This document shows, piece by piece, positions 1 through 8,276 of a stretch of DNA of 11,900 nucleotides. The stretch is from Pinguiococcus pyrenoidosus (lineage: Eukaryota; Sar; Pinguiophyceae; Pinguiochrysidales; Pinguiochrysidaceae). The position numbers and the translations under genes were made by a program. Each line of letters opens with the position of its first letter. The first letter of the stretch is position 1. Under the pieces are notes generated by a model. That model had not been told where the DNA came from and made no database searches. It worked only from the letters and a program-made list of their open reading frames with translations. The stretch covers positions 1,964 to 13,863 of the forward strand of contig JAAMXY010002561.1 in NCBI GenBank assembly GCA_019677205.1. Direction: 5' to 3'.

Positions 1-38
<38 letters not shown>
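1..38. repeat. (CT)19 dinucleotide microsatellite
   Basis: The window opens with 19 uninterrupted CT units, which may continue past the left edge. Another CT-rich tract lies at about 8454-8500, so pyrimidine dinucleotide runs recur in the non-coding parts of this locus. Confidence 0.97.
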
Positions 39-41
<3 letters not shown>

Positions 42-478
42 ATGGATTCTTTTTCGGGAAGGAAAAAGAGAACGATAAAGCTCGAAGGCACGTGCGGAGC
101 TCAAGGCCTATGTGCTTCTTCTTCTTCTTCCTTCCTTTTCTTGCTCAGGGCGGCTGCATAGCGTACCAGCGACTCCTCGTCAGGTAGTGCCATCGGCCGG
201 AGCTTTTTGCGGGAGAGACGTGCGGGAGTCCGTCCCGCATGGACAAAGATCGCTTCGGAAGGCCACGAAAGCCGCATCTCAAGTGTGGAATGATGTCCTG
301 CAGGTTTTGAAGAAAAGGCATGTCGTCTTGGTTCTTGCGCAATGCAAGCAGAGCACTCGACGGTGTAGAGGATCCAGCCAGAGACGCACGTTGAACGTTC
401 TGCGCTGAAAAGAGTTGCAAGCAGCTTGGCGCCAGCGCCAAGACAACTCAAGGAAAGGCGAGGGAACGACAAGCCCTG
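39..478. other. Unresolved stretch with competing small open frames
   Basis: I cannot assign a gene here with confidence. On the minus strand one frame from an ATG at about 266 to a stop near 101 would encode a basic 58-residue peptide ending in a lysine/glutamate-rich tail (S-K-K-R-K then five E). A second minus frame from an ATG at about 321 to about 145 would encode another 58-residue basic peptide. A plus-strand frame at about 112-408 is also open. None has a recognisable domain, the longest versions lack ATG starts, and no splice pair clearly joins the minus frames. The stretch also lies just downstream of the minus-strand gene whose stop is at 479, so part of it is probably that gene's 3' untranslated region. 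Confidence 0.35.
425..442. other. Perfect 8-bp inverted repeat (potential hairpin)
   Basis: CTTGGCGC at 425-432 is followed by CA and then its exact reverse complement GCGCCAAG at 435-442. In RNA this would form a GC-rich 7-bp stem with a 4-nt loop. It lies 37-54 nt past the stop codon of the minus-strand gene ending at 479, so it would sit early in that transcript's 3' untranslated region. Function is unknown. Confidence 0.5.
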
Positions 479-1359
479 TTACTTGTCTTCTTTGAGCTTT
501 TCAAGAAGCCCTCCGAGAAGTGTGCCTCCCATCAGCAATCCCAGCGCTGGCTGAACGAGTGTCTCGAACGAGGCCCGGAAGGAGTCGAGGATCGGAGACG
601 CACCACCACCTTCGTTCAGCAGCCACGCGTAAGCAAGTGCATTGCGACAGGTTGCCGCACGCGCGGGTGACTTACCCACATACTTCTGAAGAACGCCGAC
701 GATGAACCAGCCCAGAAAGCCCAGCACCAGCACAAAGTCTGCGAGGAGGATCTTTGCAAAGGCCCCGCGTGCAAAGTCCTTTAGGCCTCCCTCCGGCTCA
801 TCTTGTGCTCGCGTTCGCGCCACACTCGTTTCCCGCCTCCGCAACGCAGCAATATCCCTTTGGAATCGAACATCAACACCGCAGTCCCGTCTCAGTCTGC
901 TGTCGCAAGTGAAAAGCAAGCAGTTCTTTTCTCTTTCTGCTGTGCTAGAGGCGGCCTTACCTCTCCAGCTCGTTCATCTCGCTGCCGCTGCTGGAGGTCT
1001 CCGCCGCTGGGGGCGAAATGGACGCATCCTACGGGGCAATGCTTCAGCTCTGTGTCTTCTAGTTTTTTCACAGCTGGAGATCCGAAGGTCCAAAGGTTCA
1101 AAGACCCAAAGACCCAAAGACCCAAAGATCCAAAGACCCAAAAGACCCAAAGAGCCAAAGAGCCAAAGAGCCAAAGAAGCAGAGAAGCTGAAGCTCCTGC
1201 AACGTCACATCCTGGGCGTACTACCTCGTTCGCGTTGTATAGCCGGCTAGCAAGGCGATGACGCTTCAGTGACGCGTGGCGCGCCACATACGCCTGCAGA
1301 GGGCGAAGTCCGGAAGCTAGGAGAACCGCGAAGAGAGGAAGTGCGGCTGTGACGCGCAT
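479..1359 (-). CDS. Presequence-bearing small two-helix membrane protein, unknown function
   Basis: I do not recognise a named family. Proposed exons on the minus strand are 1359-1225 (phase 0, GAG|GTAGTA), 1028-961 (acceptor CCCGTAG, donor GAGAG|GTAAGG) and 899-479 (acceptor GCGACAG), giving 624 nt and 207 aa. A further 66-nt intron at 675-610 (donor G|GTAAGT) would leave 185 aa without changing frame. The N-terminus has a hydrophobic signal peptide (about residues 4-18) with a likely cleavage site after L-Q-A, before Y-V-A-R. A basic, Ser/Ala-containing stretch rich in R, K and H follows, as in bipartite plastid presequences. The mature part has a basic region, then a helix A-K-I-L-L-A-D-F-V-L-V-L-G-F-L-G-W-F (about 117-138) and a second helix around Q-P-A-L-G-L-L-M-G-G (about 159-178 in the short form), ending in a charged K-L-K-E-D-K tail. 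The ATG at 1359 has A at -3. An organelle membrane location is inferred. The splice model is supported only by phase and consensus sites. Confidence 0.7.
1088..1178. repeat. Degenerate 8-nt tandem repeat inside an intron
   Basis: About eleven copies of an 8-nt unit (plus-strand consensus ACCCAAAG; variants AGCCAAAG, ATCCAAAG and one 9-nt copy) fill most of the 196-nt first intron (1224-1029) of the minus-strand gene. On the transcribed strand the unit reads CTTTGGGT. The run is stop-free in more than one frame and translates into a misleading Leu/Trp/Phe/Gly-rich string, which is why I do not treat it as coding. Confidence 0.9.
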
Positions 1360-1740
1360 CGTTTCCCGTTTGTTAGCTCCGATGTGTTGGTGAGCGATCT
1401 TGAGCTGCCAAAATGGCGGGAACGACGCCGCTGCGGCCAGCTGCTCTTCTTGATTGGCCGAAGGGCGAAATCACAATGGTTCTGGCCAATCAAAGATATC
1501 AGGAAGAAAGTGCAATTGGACGTGACCAATCAAGGGCCTTGAAGGCTTCAAACTGCGCTTAAACTATCAAACCAGTGATGCATTTCGGTCGTATCCTTCG
1601 CCCTGTTCAGGCGAAGTACAGAGGTTTAACGTGCTGGTGAAGAATTCAGCGCAATTCCCTTCACTTTGCTCTCCTCCGCAGCGCATCTCACCGCTGAAGC
1701 ACACGTGTTCAAGGCGCAGGTGTCGCGGCGAGTCGTCAGG
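1360..1740. promoter_or_regulatory. Divergent promoter region between membrane-protein gene and XDH
   Basis: This 381-bp gap separates two start codons facing away from each other and holds no convincing gene. It contains four CCAAT-box cores: ATTGG at 1453-1457, CCAAT at 1486-1490, ATTGG at 1515-1519 and CCAAT at 1526-1530. An E2F-like GGCGGGAA lies at 1415-1422. I see no clear TATA box. A bidirectional promoter bound by an NF-Y-type factor is the natural reading, but that is inference from motifs only. Confidence 0.6.
1450..1493. promoter_or_regulatory. 10-bp inverted repeat carrying paired CCAAT boxes
   Basis: TTGATTGGCC at 1450-1459 is exactly reverse-complementary to GGCCAATCAA at 1484-1493, with 24 bp between the arms. 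Each arm carries a CCAAT pentamer with identical flanks on both sides. A third partial copy, CCAATCAA, is at 1526-1533. The shared flanks go beyond the pentamer, which makes chance less likely. Confidence 0.65.
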
Positions 1741-4700
1741 ATGGCCACGCCCGAGGATACTGCGGCAGCAGAGGCGGTGACGTGGCAGAGTTGGCGGAAG
1801 GTACTTGGAAACGGATGGTTGGGATGCAGCAGCCTGCGGAATTTGCGCGTCATGACGGCGATCGCTAGGAAATCGTGCTGTACGTCAACGGCAAGAAGAC
1901 CAGCGCGTCTGGTGCCGCGCCAGACACCACGCTGCTGGACTTTCTGCGGAACAACAAGAAGCTGACCGGCACCAAACTGGGTAAACACTCTGCTTCGGTG
2001 CTTTCAGTCTTAGGGAATGCGTTGCGAAGCACCGGATCTGATGGTATGGCGGCCTGCGTGGCTTTGTAGGATGCGGAGAAGGCGGCTGTGGAGCTTGCAC
2101 TGTCATGCTCAGCAAGTTCAATCCAGCGAAGGAAGCGGTGGAGCATCTCAGCGTCAATGCCTGCCTGCTTCCCTTGTACTCCGCGGACAACTGTGCCATC
2201 ACGACCGTCGAAGGCATCGGTAAGGATGAGCCGAAGTTGGGAATGCGTGGAATGGGTCGAATGGATCGAATGGGTCGAATGGGTGGAATGGATCGGAAGG
2301 AAAGACTGAATCGAAGGAAGGGATCCAGACTCAGGAAAGAGTCGACGCATTTTGGCTCACCGGCTCTCTCTTTCTCCCGTGCAATCGGCCACAGGGTCCG
2401 TGAAGAAGGGGCTGCATCCTGTGCAGGAGCGCCTGGCGAGGGCGCACGGCTCGCAGTGCGGCTTCTGCACGCCGGGCTTCGTGATGGCGCTCTACACGCT
2501 TCTGCGACAGAACCCGGACATCACCGCTGCCGAAGTCGAGGAAGGCATGGACGGCAACCTGTGCCGGTGCACGGGCTATCGACCCATCTTGGATGCAGCC
2601 AAGACCTTCGCCTCCGACAACGAAGGCTGTTGCGGTGGAGGTCGCTGCGGAGCTGGGGGAGGCTGTGCTGCTCTGGACCAGCCCAATGGTGAGAACTCGC
2701 ACGATCCGGGCGTGGCCGATGGATTCGCCACCATTCCGCCCAACGAGGAAGTTCACGTGTCCACGGAGCAGCGCGGGGCGGAAGCGATCTTCCGCAAGAA
2801 CTACCGCGAGCTTGGCGTCTGCGAGCCGATCTTCCCTCCATCGCTCATGCTCAGCGCGGCGACGCCCCTTGCGCGGGATCATGGAGATGTGAAGTGGTTC
2901 AAGCCCGTGCGTCTCGAGCAGCTCCTCGTGCTCAAGGACGAGTTCCCAGACGCCGTCATCGTCCGCGGCAACACGGAAGTGGGCGTCGATCTCAAGTTCA
3001 AGGGCCGAAGGCCGGGGGTCTACATCCACGTCGGGGATGTCCCCGAGCTCTCCGAGCTTGGTGCCTGTGAAGATCATCTGACAGTCGGAGGCTGTGCCTC
3101 CCTCCGCGATGTCGAGCACTTCTTCGCAGCCTACGCGGAGGACGGCAAGGACTCTTCGAAGGCTGCGCATGCGATGCAGCAGATGCTGCGCTGGTTTGCA
3201 TCCAACCAGATTCGCAACGTCGCTTCTCTGGCGGGGAATCTGGCCACGGCCTCCCCCATCAGCGACATGAACCCCATGCTCATGGCGGCCGACGCGACGC
3301 TGGTTCTCCATAGCCTGAGCAGTGGCGTCCGGGAGCTGCCGGTGCGCGACTTCTTCATGTCCTACAGAAAGACTGCCCTGAGGCCTGACGAGGTCATTGT
3401 CCATATCCGCGTCCCTCTTTCGGAGCGCTACGAGATCTTCATGCCCTTCAAGCAAGCGAGGCGACGAGAGGACGACATCAGCATTGTCACCGGTGGCATT
3501 CGCATTTGCTACGCGCCCGAGGAAGGCGAATGGAAGGTCACCAGGGCGAGGCTGTGCTTCGGAGGCATGGCAGCTGTCACCAAAGCTGCGATCAAGACCG
3601 AGGACTTCCTCGTCGGGAAAACGTGGTCTCCGGAGCTGGTGCGAGAAGCCACCCAAGTCTTGACCGAAGAGCTTCGTCTTCCAGACTCGGTGCCGGGCGG
3701 GCAGGCGGAGTACCGCGTCGCCTTGCCTCCGTCTTTCCTGTTCAAGCTCTTCCTGCGCAGCTGCGATCTGCTGAATCAGTGGACCGCGGACGATTCGCTG
3801 CCCACGGGAATGCTGGAGCTCGAACCGGTGCTCAAGTCTGGTCAGCGGTCCTTCGTTGACGAGCCGAAGGGCGTTTCTCGTGGGGAGCATCACTACAAGA
3901 TCGAGGCTGGCGGCCTGCAGAGCTCGAGGCCAGAGCCTCACGCGCCCCAGTCGGCGGGCGCCAATCCCGAGCGGGCGCCGGTGGGCCAGCCGCTCATGCA
4001 CAAGTCGGCGCTGCAGCAGGTGACCGGAGAGGCCCGCTACGTGGACGACATTCCCGCTCCTTCGGACGCTCTGCATGCTGGCCTTGTGCTGTCCGAGAGG
4101 GCCCATGCGCGCATCCTCAGCGTTGACCCGACGGCGGCGCTGGAGATGGAAGGCGTGGAGGCTTTCTTCGGAGCCGATGACGTGCCAGGGAACAACGCGA
4201 TCGGTCCCGTTGTCAAAGACGAGGAGTGCTTCGCCTCGGAGTTCGTGCACTGCGTCGGGCAGGTCATCGGTGTTGTCATCGCGACGTCGGCAAACCTTGC
4301 GCGCATCGCGGCTTCCAAGGTGGACGTGGAATACGAAGATCTGGAGGCCATCCTCGACATTCAGGACGCAATTGCGGCGGAATCCTACATGGCGGACATC
4401 CACCAGATCCAGCACGGCGATGCAGATGCCGAGGAGGCAGCCCTGTTGGAGGCCAACAGCGGTGCGGTCGTCGATGGCGAGTGCTTCGTTGGAGGCCAGG
4501 AGCACTTCTACTTGGAGACCAACGCAACGCTGGTGGTCCCCCAGGAAGATGGCGGCCTGGAGATCTTTAGCTCCACGCAGAACTGCACGAAGACTCAGAA
4601 TTTCGCGGCGCACGTCTGTGGGGTGGACGCGAACAAAGTGGTCGCGCGCATGAAGCGCATGGGAGGAGCGTTTGGTGGCAAGGAAACGCGGAGCGTGTTC

Positions 4701-6323
4701 GTCTCCTGTGCAATTGCCGTCGCGGCCAGCCATCTCCAAGTGCCCATTCGGATCATGCTGGATCGCGACGTCGACATGCAATGCACGGGTCAGAGGCATG
4801 CCTTCTATGCCAAGTATCGAGCCGGCGCCGATTCGGAGGGAAATTTGCGCTTCCTCAAGGTGGACGTCTACAACAACGCCGGCTGCAGCCTGGACCTCTC
4901 GGCGGCGGTGATGGACCGCGCCCTCTTCCATCTGGACAACGCCTACCAGTGGCGCGCCCTCTGCGCCTCGGGGTACGTGTGCAGGACAAACATGCCTTCG
5001 CATACCGCGTTCCGCGGCTTCGGAGGGCCTCAGGGAATGATGATCTGCGAATCCGCCATGGACCACCTCGCGGCAGCCCTGCAGATGGACGTGATGGAGA
5101 TGCGAAAGAGGAACCTCTACGGAGACGGTGCGGTCACGCACTACGGGCAAAGGATCCCAGGGCCCACGTGGCATGTCCCTCGCATGCTGGACGAGCTGCT
5201 CGGCCGCTGCGACTTTGCGTCGCGAAAGGCGCTGGTCGATCATTTCAATCGGCACAATCGGTACCGAAAGCGCGGCATCGCGTGGGTCCCGACCAAGTTT
5301 GGCATCAACTTTACTGCCAAGTTTATGAACCAGGGAGGTGCGCTGGTCCATGTCTACACGGATGGAACCGTCCTGGTGAGCCATGGAGGTACGGAGATGG
5401 GGCAAGGCCTGCACACGAAGATGGCAGCCATCGCTGCGCAGTGCTTCGGCATTCCGGCGGCGATGGTCCACGTGGCTGAGACCGCCTCGGACAAGGTCCC
5501 CAATGCGTCTCCCACGGCGGCGTCGATGTCCACGGATCTCTACGGTATGGCTGTTTTGGATGCATGCGAGCAGATTCTGAGCAACCTGCGCCCGATCATC
5601 GAGAAGAATCCCGGTGGCGACACGTCCTGGCCTTCCATCGTCCAGAAGGCCTACTTCGAACGGGTCAACCTCAGCGCTCAGGGCTTCTACGCCGTCCCGG
5701 GAGATCGGTGCGGCTACGACTGGAACGCACCGGTGGGAAATGACAACTCCCGCCGTGGCATGCCCTTCAACTACTTCACGCAGGGCGTCGCGTGCTCCGA
5801 GGTGGAAGTGGACTGCTTGACGGGCGATTTCTCGGTTCTTCGCAGCGACATCCTCATGGACCTCGGAAAGTCCATCAACCCCGTGATTGACATCGGCCAA
5901 ATCGAAGGGGGCTTCGTGCAAGGCCTTGGGTGGCTCACGACGGAGGAAGCCATCTGGGGGGACAAGAATCACCAGTGGGTGAGGCCGGGCCAGCTCTTCT
6001 CGCGAGGGCCCGGATTCTACAAGATCCCTGCGGCGAACGACGTTCCCAAGGATCTCCGGGTGCACCTCCTGAACGATGCCCCCAATCCGTTTGCCGTTCA
6101 CAGCTCGAAAGCGGTGGGCGAGCCTCCGTACTTCACGGCGGCGTCGGCGTACTTCGCCATCAGGGATGCGGTTCGCAGCGCTCGCAGGGATCAGGGCTTC
6201 GGCGAGAAGCATTTCTACCTGCACGCGCCCGCGACGAGTGAGAAAATTCGAATGGCCTGCCTGGATCCGATTCTGGAGGGCGTGGGCTGGAAGCCGGATG
6301 ACGTCCCCAAGGGAAGCTACTGA
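1741..6323 (+). CDS. XDH: Xanthine dehydrogenase (molybdenum hydroxylase)
   Basis: This enzyme oxidises hypoxanthine to xanthine and urate, passing electrons through Mo-cofactor, two 2Fe-2S clusters and FAD to NAD+. Exons are 1741-1800, 1869-1980, 2070-2219 and 2395-6323, totalling 4251 nt and 1416 aa, slightly longer than the usual 1330-1360. Introns are 68, 89 and 175 nt, all GT-AG and all near the 5' end. A donor at 1777 would also keep the frame in exon 1. The ATG at 1741 has A at -3 and G at +4. Cluster cysteines are C59, C64, C67 and C89, then C129, C132, C164 and C166. The FAD site is V-R-G-N-T-E-V-G near 296-304, and F-F-M-S-Y-R-K places Y431 at the NAD-side tyrosine (bovine Y393). 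In the Mo domain, G-G-A-F-G-G-K-E gives E871, M-D-R-A-L-F-H gives R949, F-R-G-F-G-G gives F983, F-G-I-N-F-T gives F1080 and A-V-G-E-P-P gives E1350. These match bovine E802, R880, F914, F1009 and E1261, the xanthine-specific set rather than aldehyde oxidase. A Cys/Gly-rich linker (about 185-199) joins the iron-sulfur and FAD parts. Confidence 0.97.
2241..2294. repeat. Six 9-nt tandem units in XDH intron 3
   Basis: Six consecutive 9-mers read GAATGCGTG, GAATGGGTC, GAATGGATC, GAATGGGTC, GAATGGGTG and GAATGGATC. They lie entirely within the intron 2220-2394, starting about 20 nt after the donor. Because the period is a multiple of three they keep all frames open and give Met/Gly/Arg or antisense His/Ser/Thr strings, which are not real protein. 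Confidence 0.95.
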
Positions 6324-6497
6324 AGGCGATGAAAGCATCCCTCCATTTGCCAAGGTTGCAAAGGAAGTCGAGTGGGAGTTGAAGTTTTTGGTTGGCGGAG
6401 TATTAGAGCTTCCTTGTGCAGGATTTCGTCCACATCCCACACGTCCGTACGCAACGGCAATGCTTCCTTTCGCTTCCCATGGCTCAGCGCTCCTCCG
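6324..6497. other. Short intergenic gap between convergent genes
   Basis: These 174 bp lie between the XDH stop (plus) and the cap methyltransferase stop (minus). I see no AATAAA-type signal on either strand, no stable hairpin and no gene. The two 3' untranslated regions must meet or overlap here. Confidence 0.7.
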
Positions 6498-8276
6498 TCA
6501 GCCTCGTTTTCGCAACTCCAATGCCATGTACAACCTCGCCAGCCGCCACGTGCAGTCTTTGGCAGCGCAAGAAGCTGTGAGCTAGGTGCGCGTGCCTTCT
6601 CCAAGATGCGGCAAGGGACGGCGATTGGGACGCACCTGAGATAGAATACCGCCAATCTAAGACGTCCATTGCGTTCATCAGCTCTCGAAGCGACTTGTCC
6701 TGGAAGGCCTCGCCAAAGAACTCGCTGAAATTTGCTGCCCGCACAATCTCGAGGTCAGCTTCCGCAGCTATCATTTCCAGGGCTGGAAGCGGCACGAGCC
6801 ACTCCGGTGCATTCACCGCAGCATGTGCTCCGTCGGACGGCTGATCACGCAGTTCGAAGGTGTATCGCAGGCCCATGAAGCTCTCCAGCCTGGTCGGCTC
6901 GTCCATCTCCATTGCTTCATCGAGTTCTGATCTGCCAGCGCCGCCGCCGCCGCCGCCGCCGTCGTCCTCCTCCTCATCCTCATCATCCCGGCCATTCGGA
7001 TCCAAGCCATGTCCGGGCAGTATGAGCCGCCGCCATGTGTCTCCGTCGGCCGTGACGACGCAGACCACCCGGTCATAAGCGTCCGCGATCTCTACTATCC
7101 TGCTCTGTCCCACGTGCTTCCCATTGGAAAGAAGCTCGCTCGTAAGCACCCTCGCGTCCACCGTCGTGGCGACGAAGACACCGCCGGGCTTGAGCAGCGC
7201 CGAAATCTCCTGCAGCAGCTGCCTGGCCCTCGAGGACGTCTCGAAGGCATAGTGGAGCGCAAACTGCATGCTGGCGATGCTATACTGCACCCGCGGCGGG
7301 ATGGGGTAGCCCTCGTGCCACCCTTCGTCCGGATTCCACGTCCGCAGCTTGGAGATGCTTTGCTCCGCCGAGATCTTCGTCGGAACCAACCTGTCATGTC
7401 CAAGATCGCAGCATCCCAACGTCACGACTGCCAAGCCTGACCCAAAGCAAAGAAAAGAGGGAGGGATGGGAAAGGGAAGAGAGTGAGTCCACCGCGAAGG
7501 CCTGAAGTGGCGCGTGGTCTGTGATTCCCACCTGCATTCTGAATGCTCTCGTATCTTTCGACCAAGTCCTCCAGCGACTTCTTCGCAATGTCGATGCCGG
7601 TATAGACGGACGGCTTCAGCTTCAGCCACTTTTGCAGGTCGCCACCCTTCCCACAGGCCAAGTCAAGTACCCGAAGGGCGCCTGTCTCCTGCCTGGACGC
7701 CAGCTGGATCAGCGACGCCTTGAGGAAGTTGTTCAGATTCCGCAGATGCAAGATATAACTCTCATGGCGCGTGCGCCTATCGCGCTGCAGCGTATCATAG
7801 TGCCTCCTGGCAGCTTCCTGATCCGCCTCCAGCTTGACGCCTCTCGCCAGTGCCTGCGCGTTGACAGTCGCTTTCCTCAGCGCATTAGGATCGATGCGCA
7901 GCGTCGTCGCCGCGGACGGCGCCTCCGCTGGCGCGAACCACGACGAGTGCAGGCGCACTTGTCCATTGGCCAGTTGCTGCGGCGGCAAGAACACCCTTTG
8001 GCGGCGCTCCGAGTCAAGATGGGCGATGGCTGCCTTGCCTGCTCCGCCGTTGCCGCGGGCCAAGTAGTCCAGAAAGTGCTGCAGCTTGCTCTGGTGCTGC
8101 TCCGTGACCTTGGCGACGCGATGCGGTCGACTGCGGACTTCGCCCACGTCGCGGTGGTAGTCAGAAGAGAGAAGAAGGCGAGAGGGGAGTTCCTCGACGT
8201 CGTGTAGAAGACTACACAGCACAGCGGCGCCTTCCGGAGTGGGAGTGCTGATCTCACTCACTCTGCCGCCGGACAT
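6498..8276 (-). CDS. mRNA cap guanine-N7 methyltransferase
   Basis: The product transfers a methyl group from S-adenosylmethionine to N7 of the cap guanine of nuclear pre-mRNA (RNMT/Abd1 family). Minus-strand exons are 8276-7532 (donor GCAG|GTGGGA), 7436-6636 (acceptor GTCAG, donor TCAG|GTGCGT) and 6574-6498 (acceptor CACAG). They total 1623 nt and 540 aa; introns are 95 and 61 nt. Family signatures appear in order: H-Y-D-T-L at about 159-163, L-R-N-L-N-N-F-L-K at 178-186, the SAM motif V-L-D-L-A-C-G-K-G-G-D-L at 203-214, then Y-T-G-I-D-I-A, F-A-L-H-Y-A-F-E and L-K-P-G-G-V-F-V-A-T-T, followed by P-E-W-L-V-P-L-P-A-L-E and F-S-E-F-F. The small last exon adds a W-R-L-A-R-L-Y-M-A-L-E-L ending, which fits the closing strand of the family. 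A low-complexity acidic run followed by seven glycines (about 398-414) interrupts the catalytic domain. The N-terminal 150 residues are unassigned, as is common in this family. The ATG at 8276 has G at -3. Confidence 0.92.
6940..6960. repeat. (GCC)7 trinucleotide run encoding Gly7
   Basis: Seven GCC units on the plus strand read as seven GGC glycine codons in the minus-strand cap methyltransferase. They adjoin a purine-rich run encoding Asp/Glu (6961-6990). Such runs change length easily, so this segment may vary between strains. Confidence 0.9.

Noticed and set aside
974-1174. Leu/Trp/Phe/Gly-rich minus-strand frame that looks like a membrane protein
   Set aside because: It is a translation of the 8-nt intron repeat. 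The donor at 1224 and acceptor at 1029 remove it and restore a sensible protein.
1088-1178. Telomere-like repeat (CTTTGGGT on the minus strand)
   Set aside because: The unit differs from known TTAGGG, TTTAGGG and TTTTAGGG types, is degenerate, and lies within a gene.
1415-1422. E2F-type site GGCGGGAA
   Set aside because: It matches the consensus, but a single short GC-rich motif in GC-rich DNA is weak evidence, so it is mentioned only in the promoter entry.
1666-1740. Upstream extension of the XDH N-terminus in the same frame
   Set aside because: The frame is open back to about 1666 but has no ATG before 1741, and the 1741 ATG has good context.
2331-6440. A 1369-codon open frame antisense to XDH
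   Set aside because: It is in exact codon register with XDH, so its stops would need sense codons TTA, CTA or TCA, which this G/C-ending gene avoids. The XDH frame has full domain and active-site support; the antisense product is Arg/His-rich with no domain.
7521-8207. 228-codon plus-strand frame over the cap methyltransferase
   Set aside because: It is in the same register as the minus-strand gene and has the same explanation. The minus-strand product carries the SAM motif and family order.
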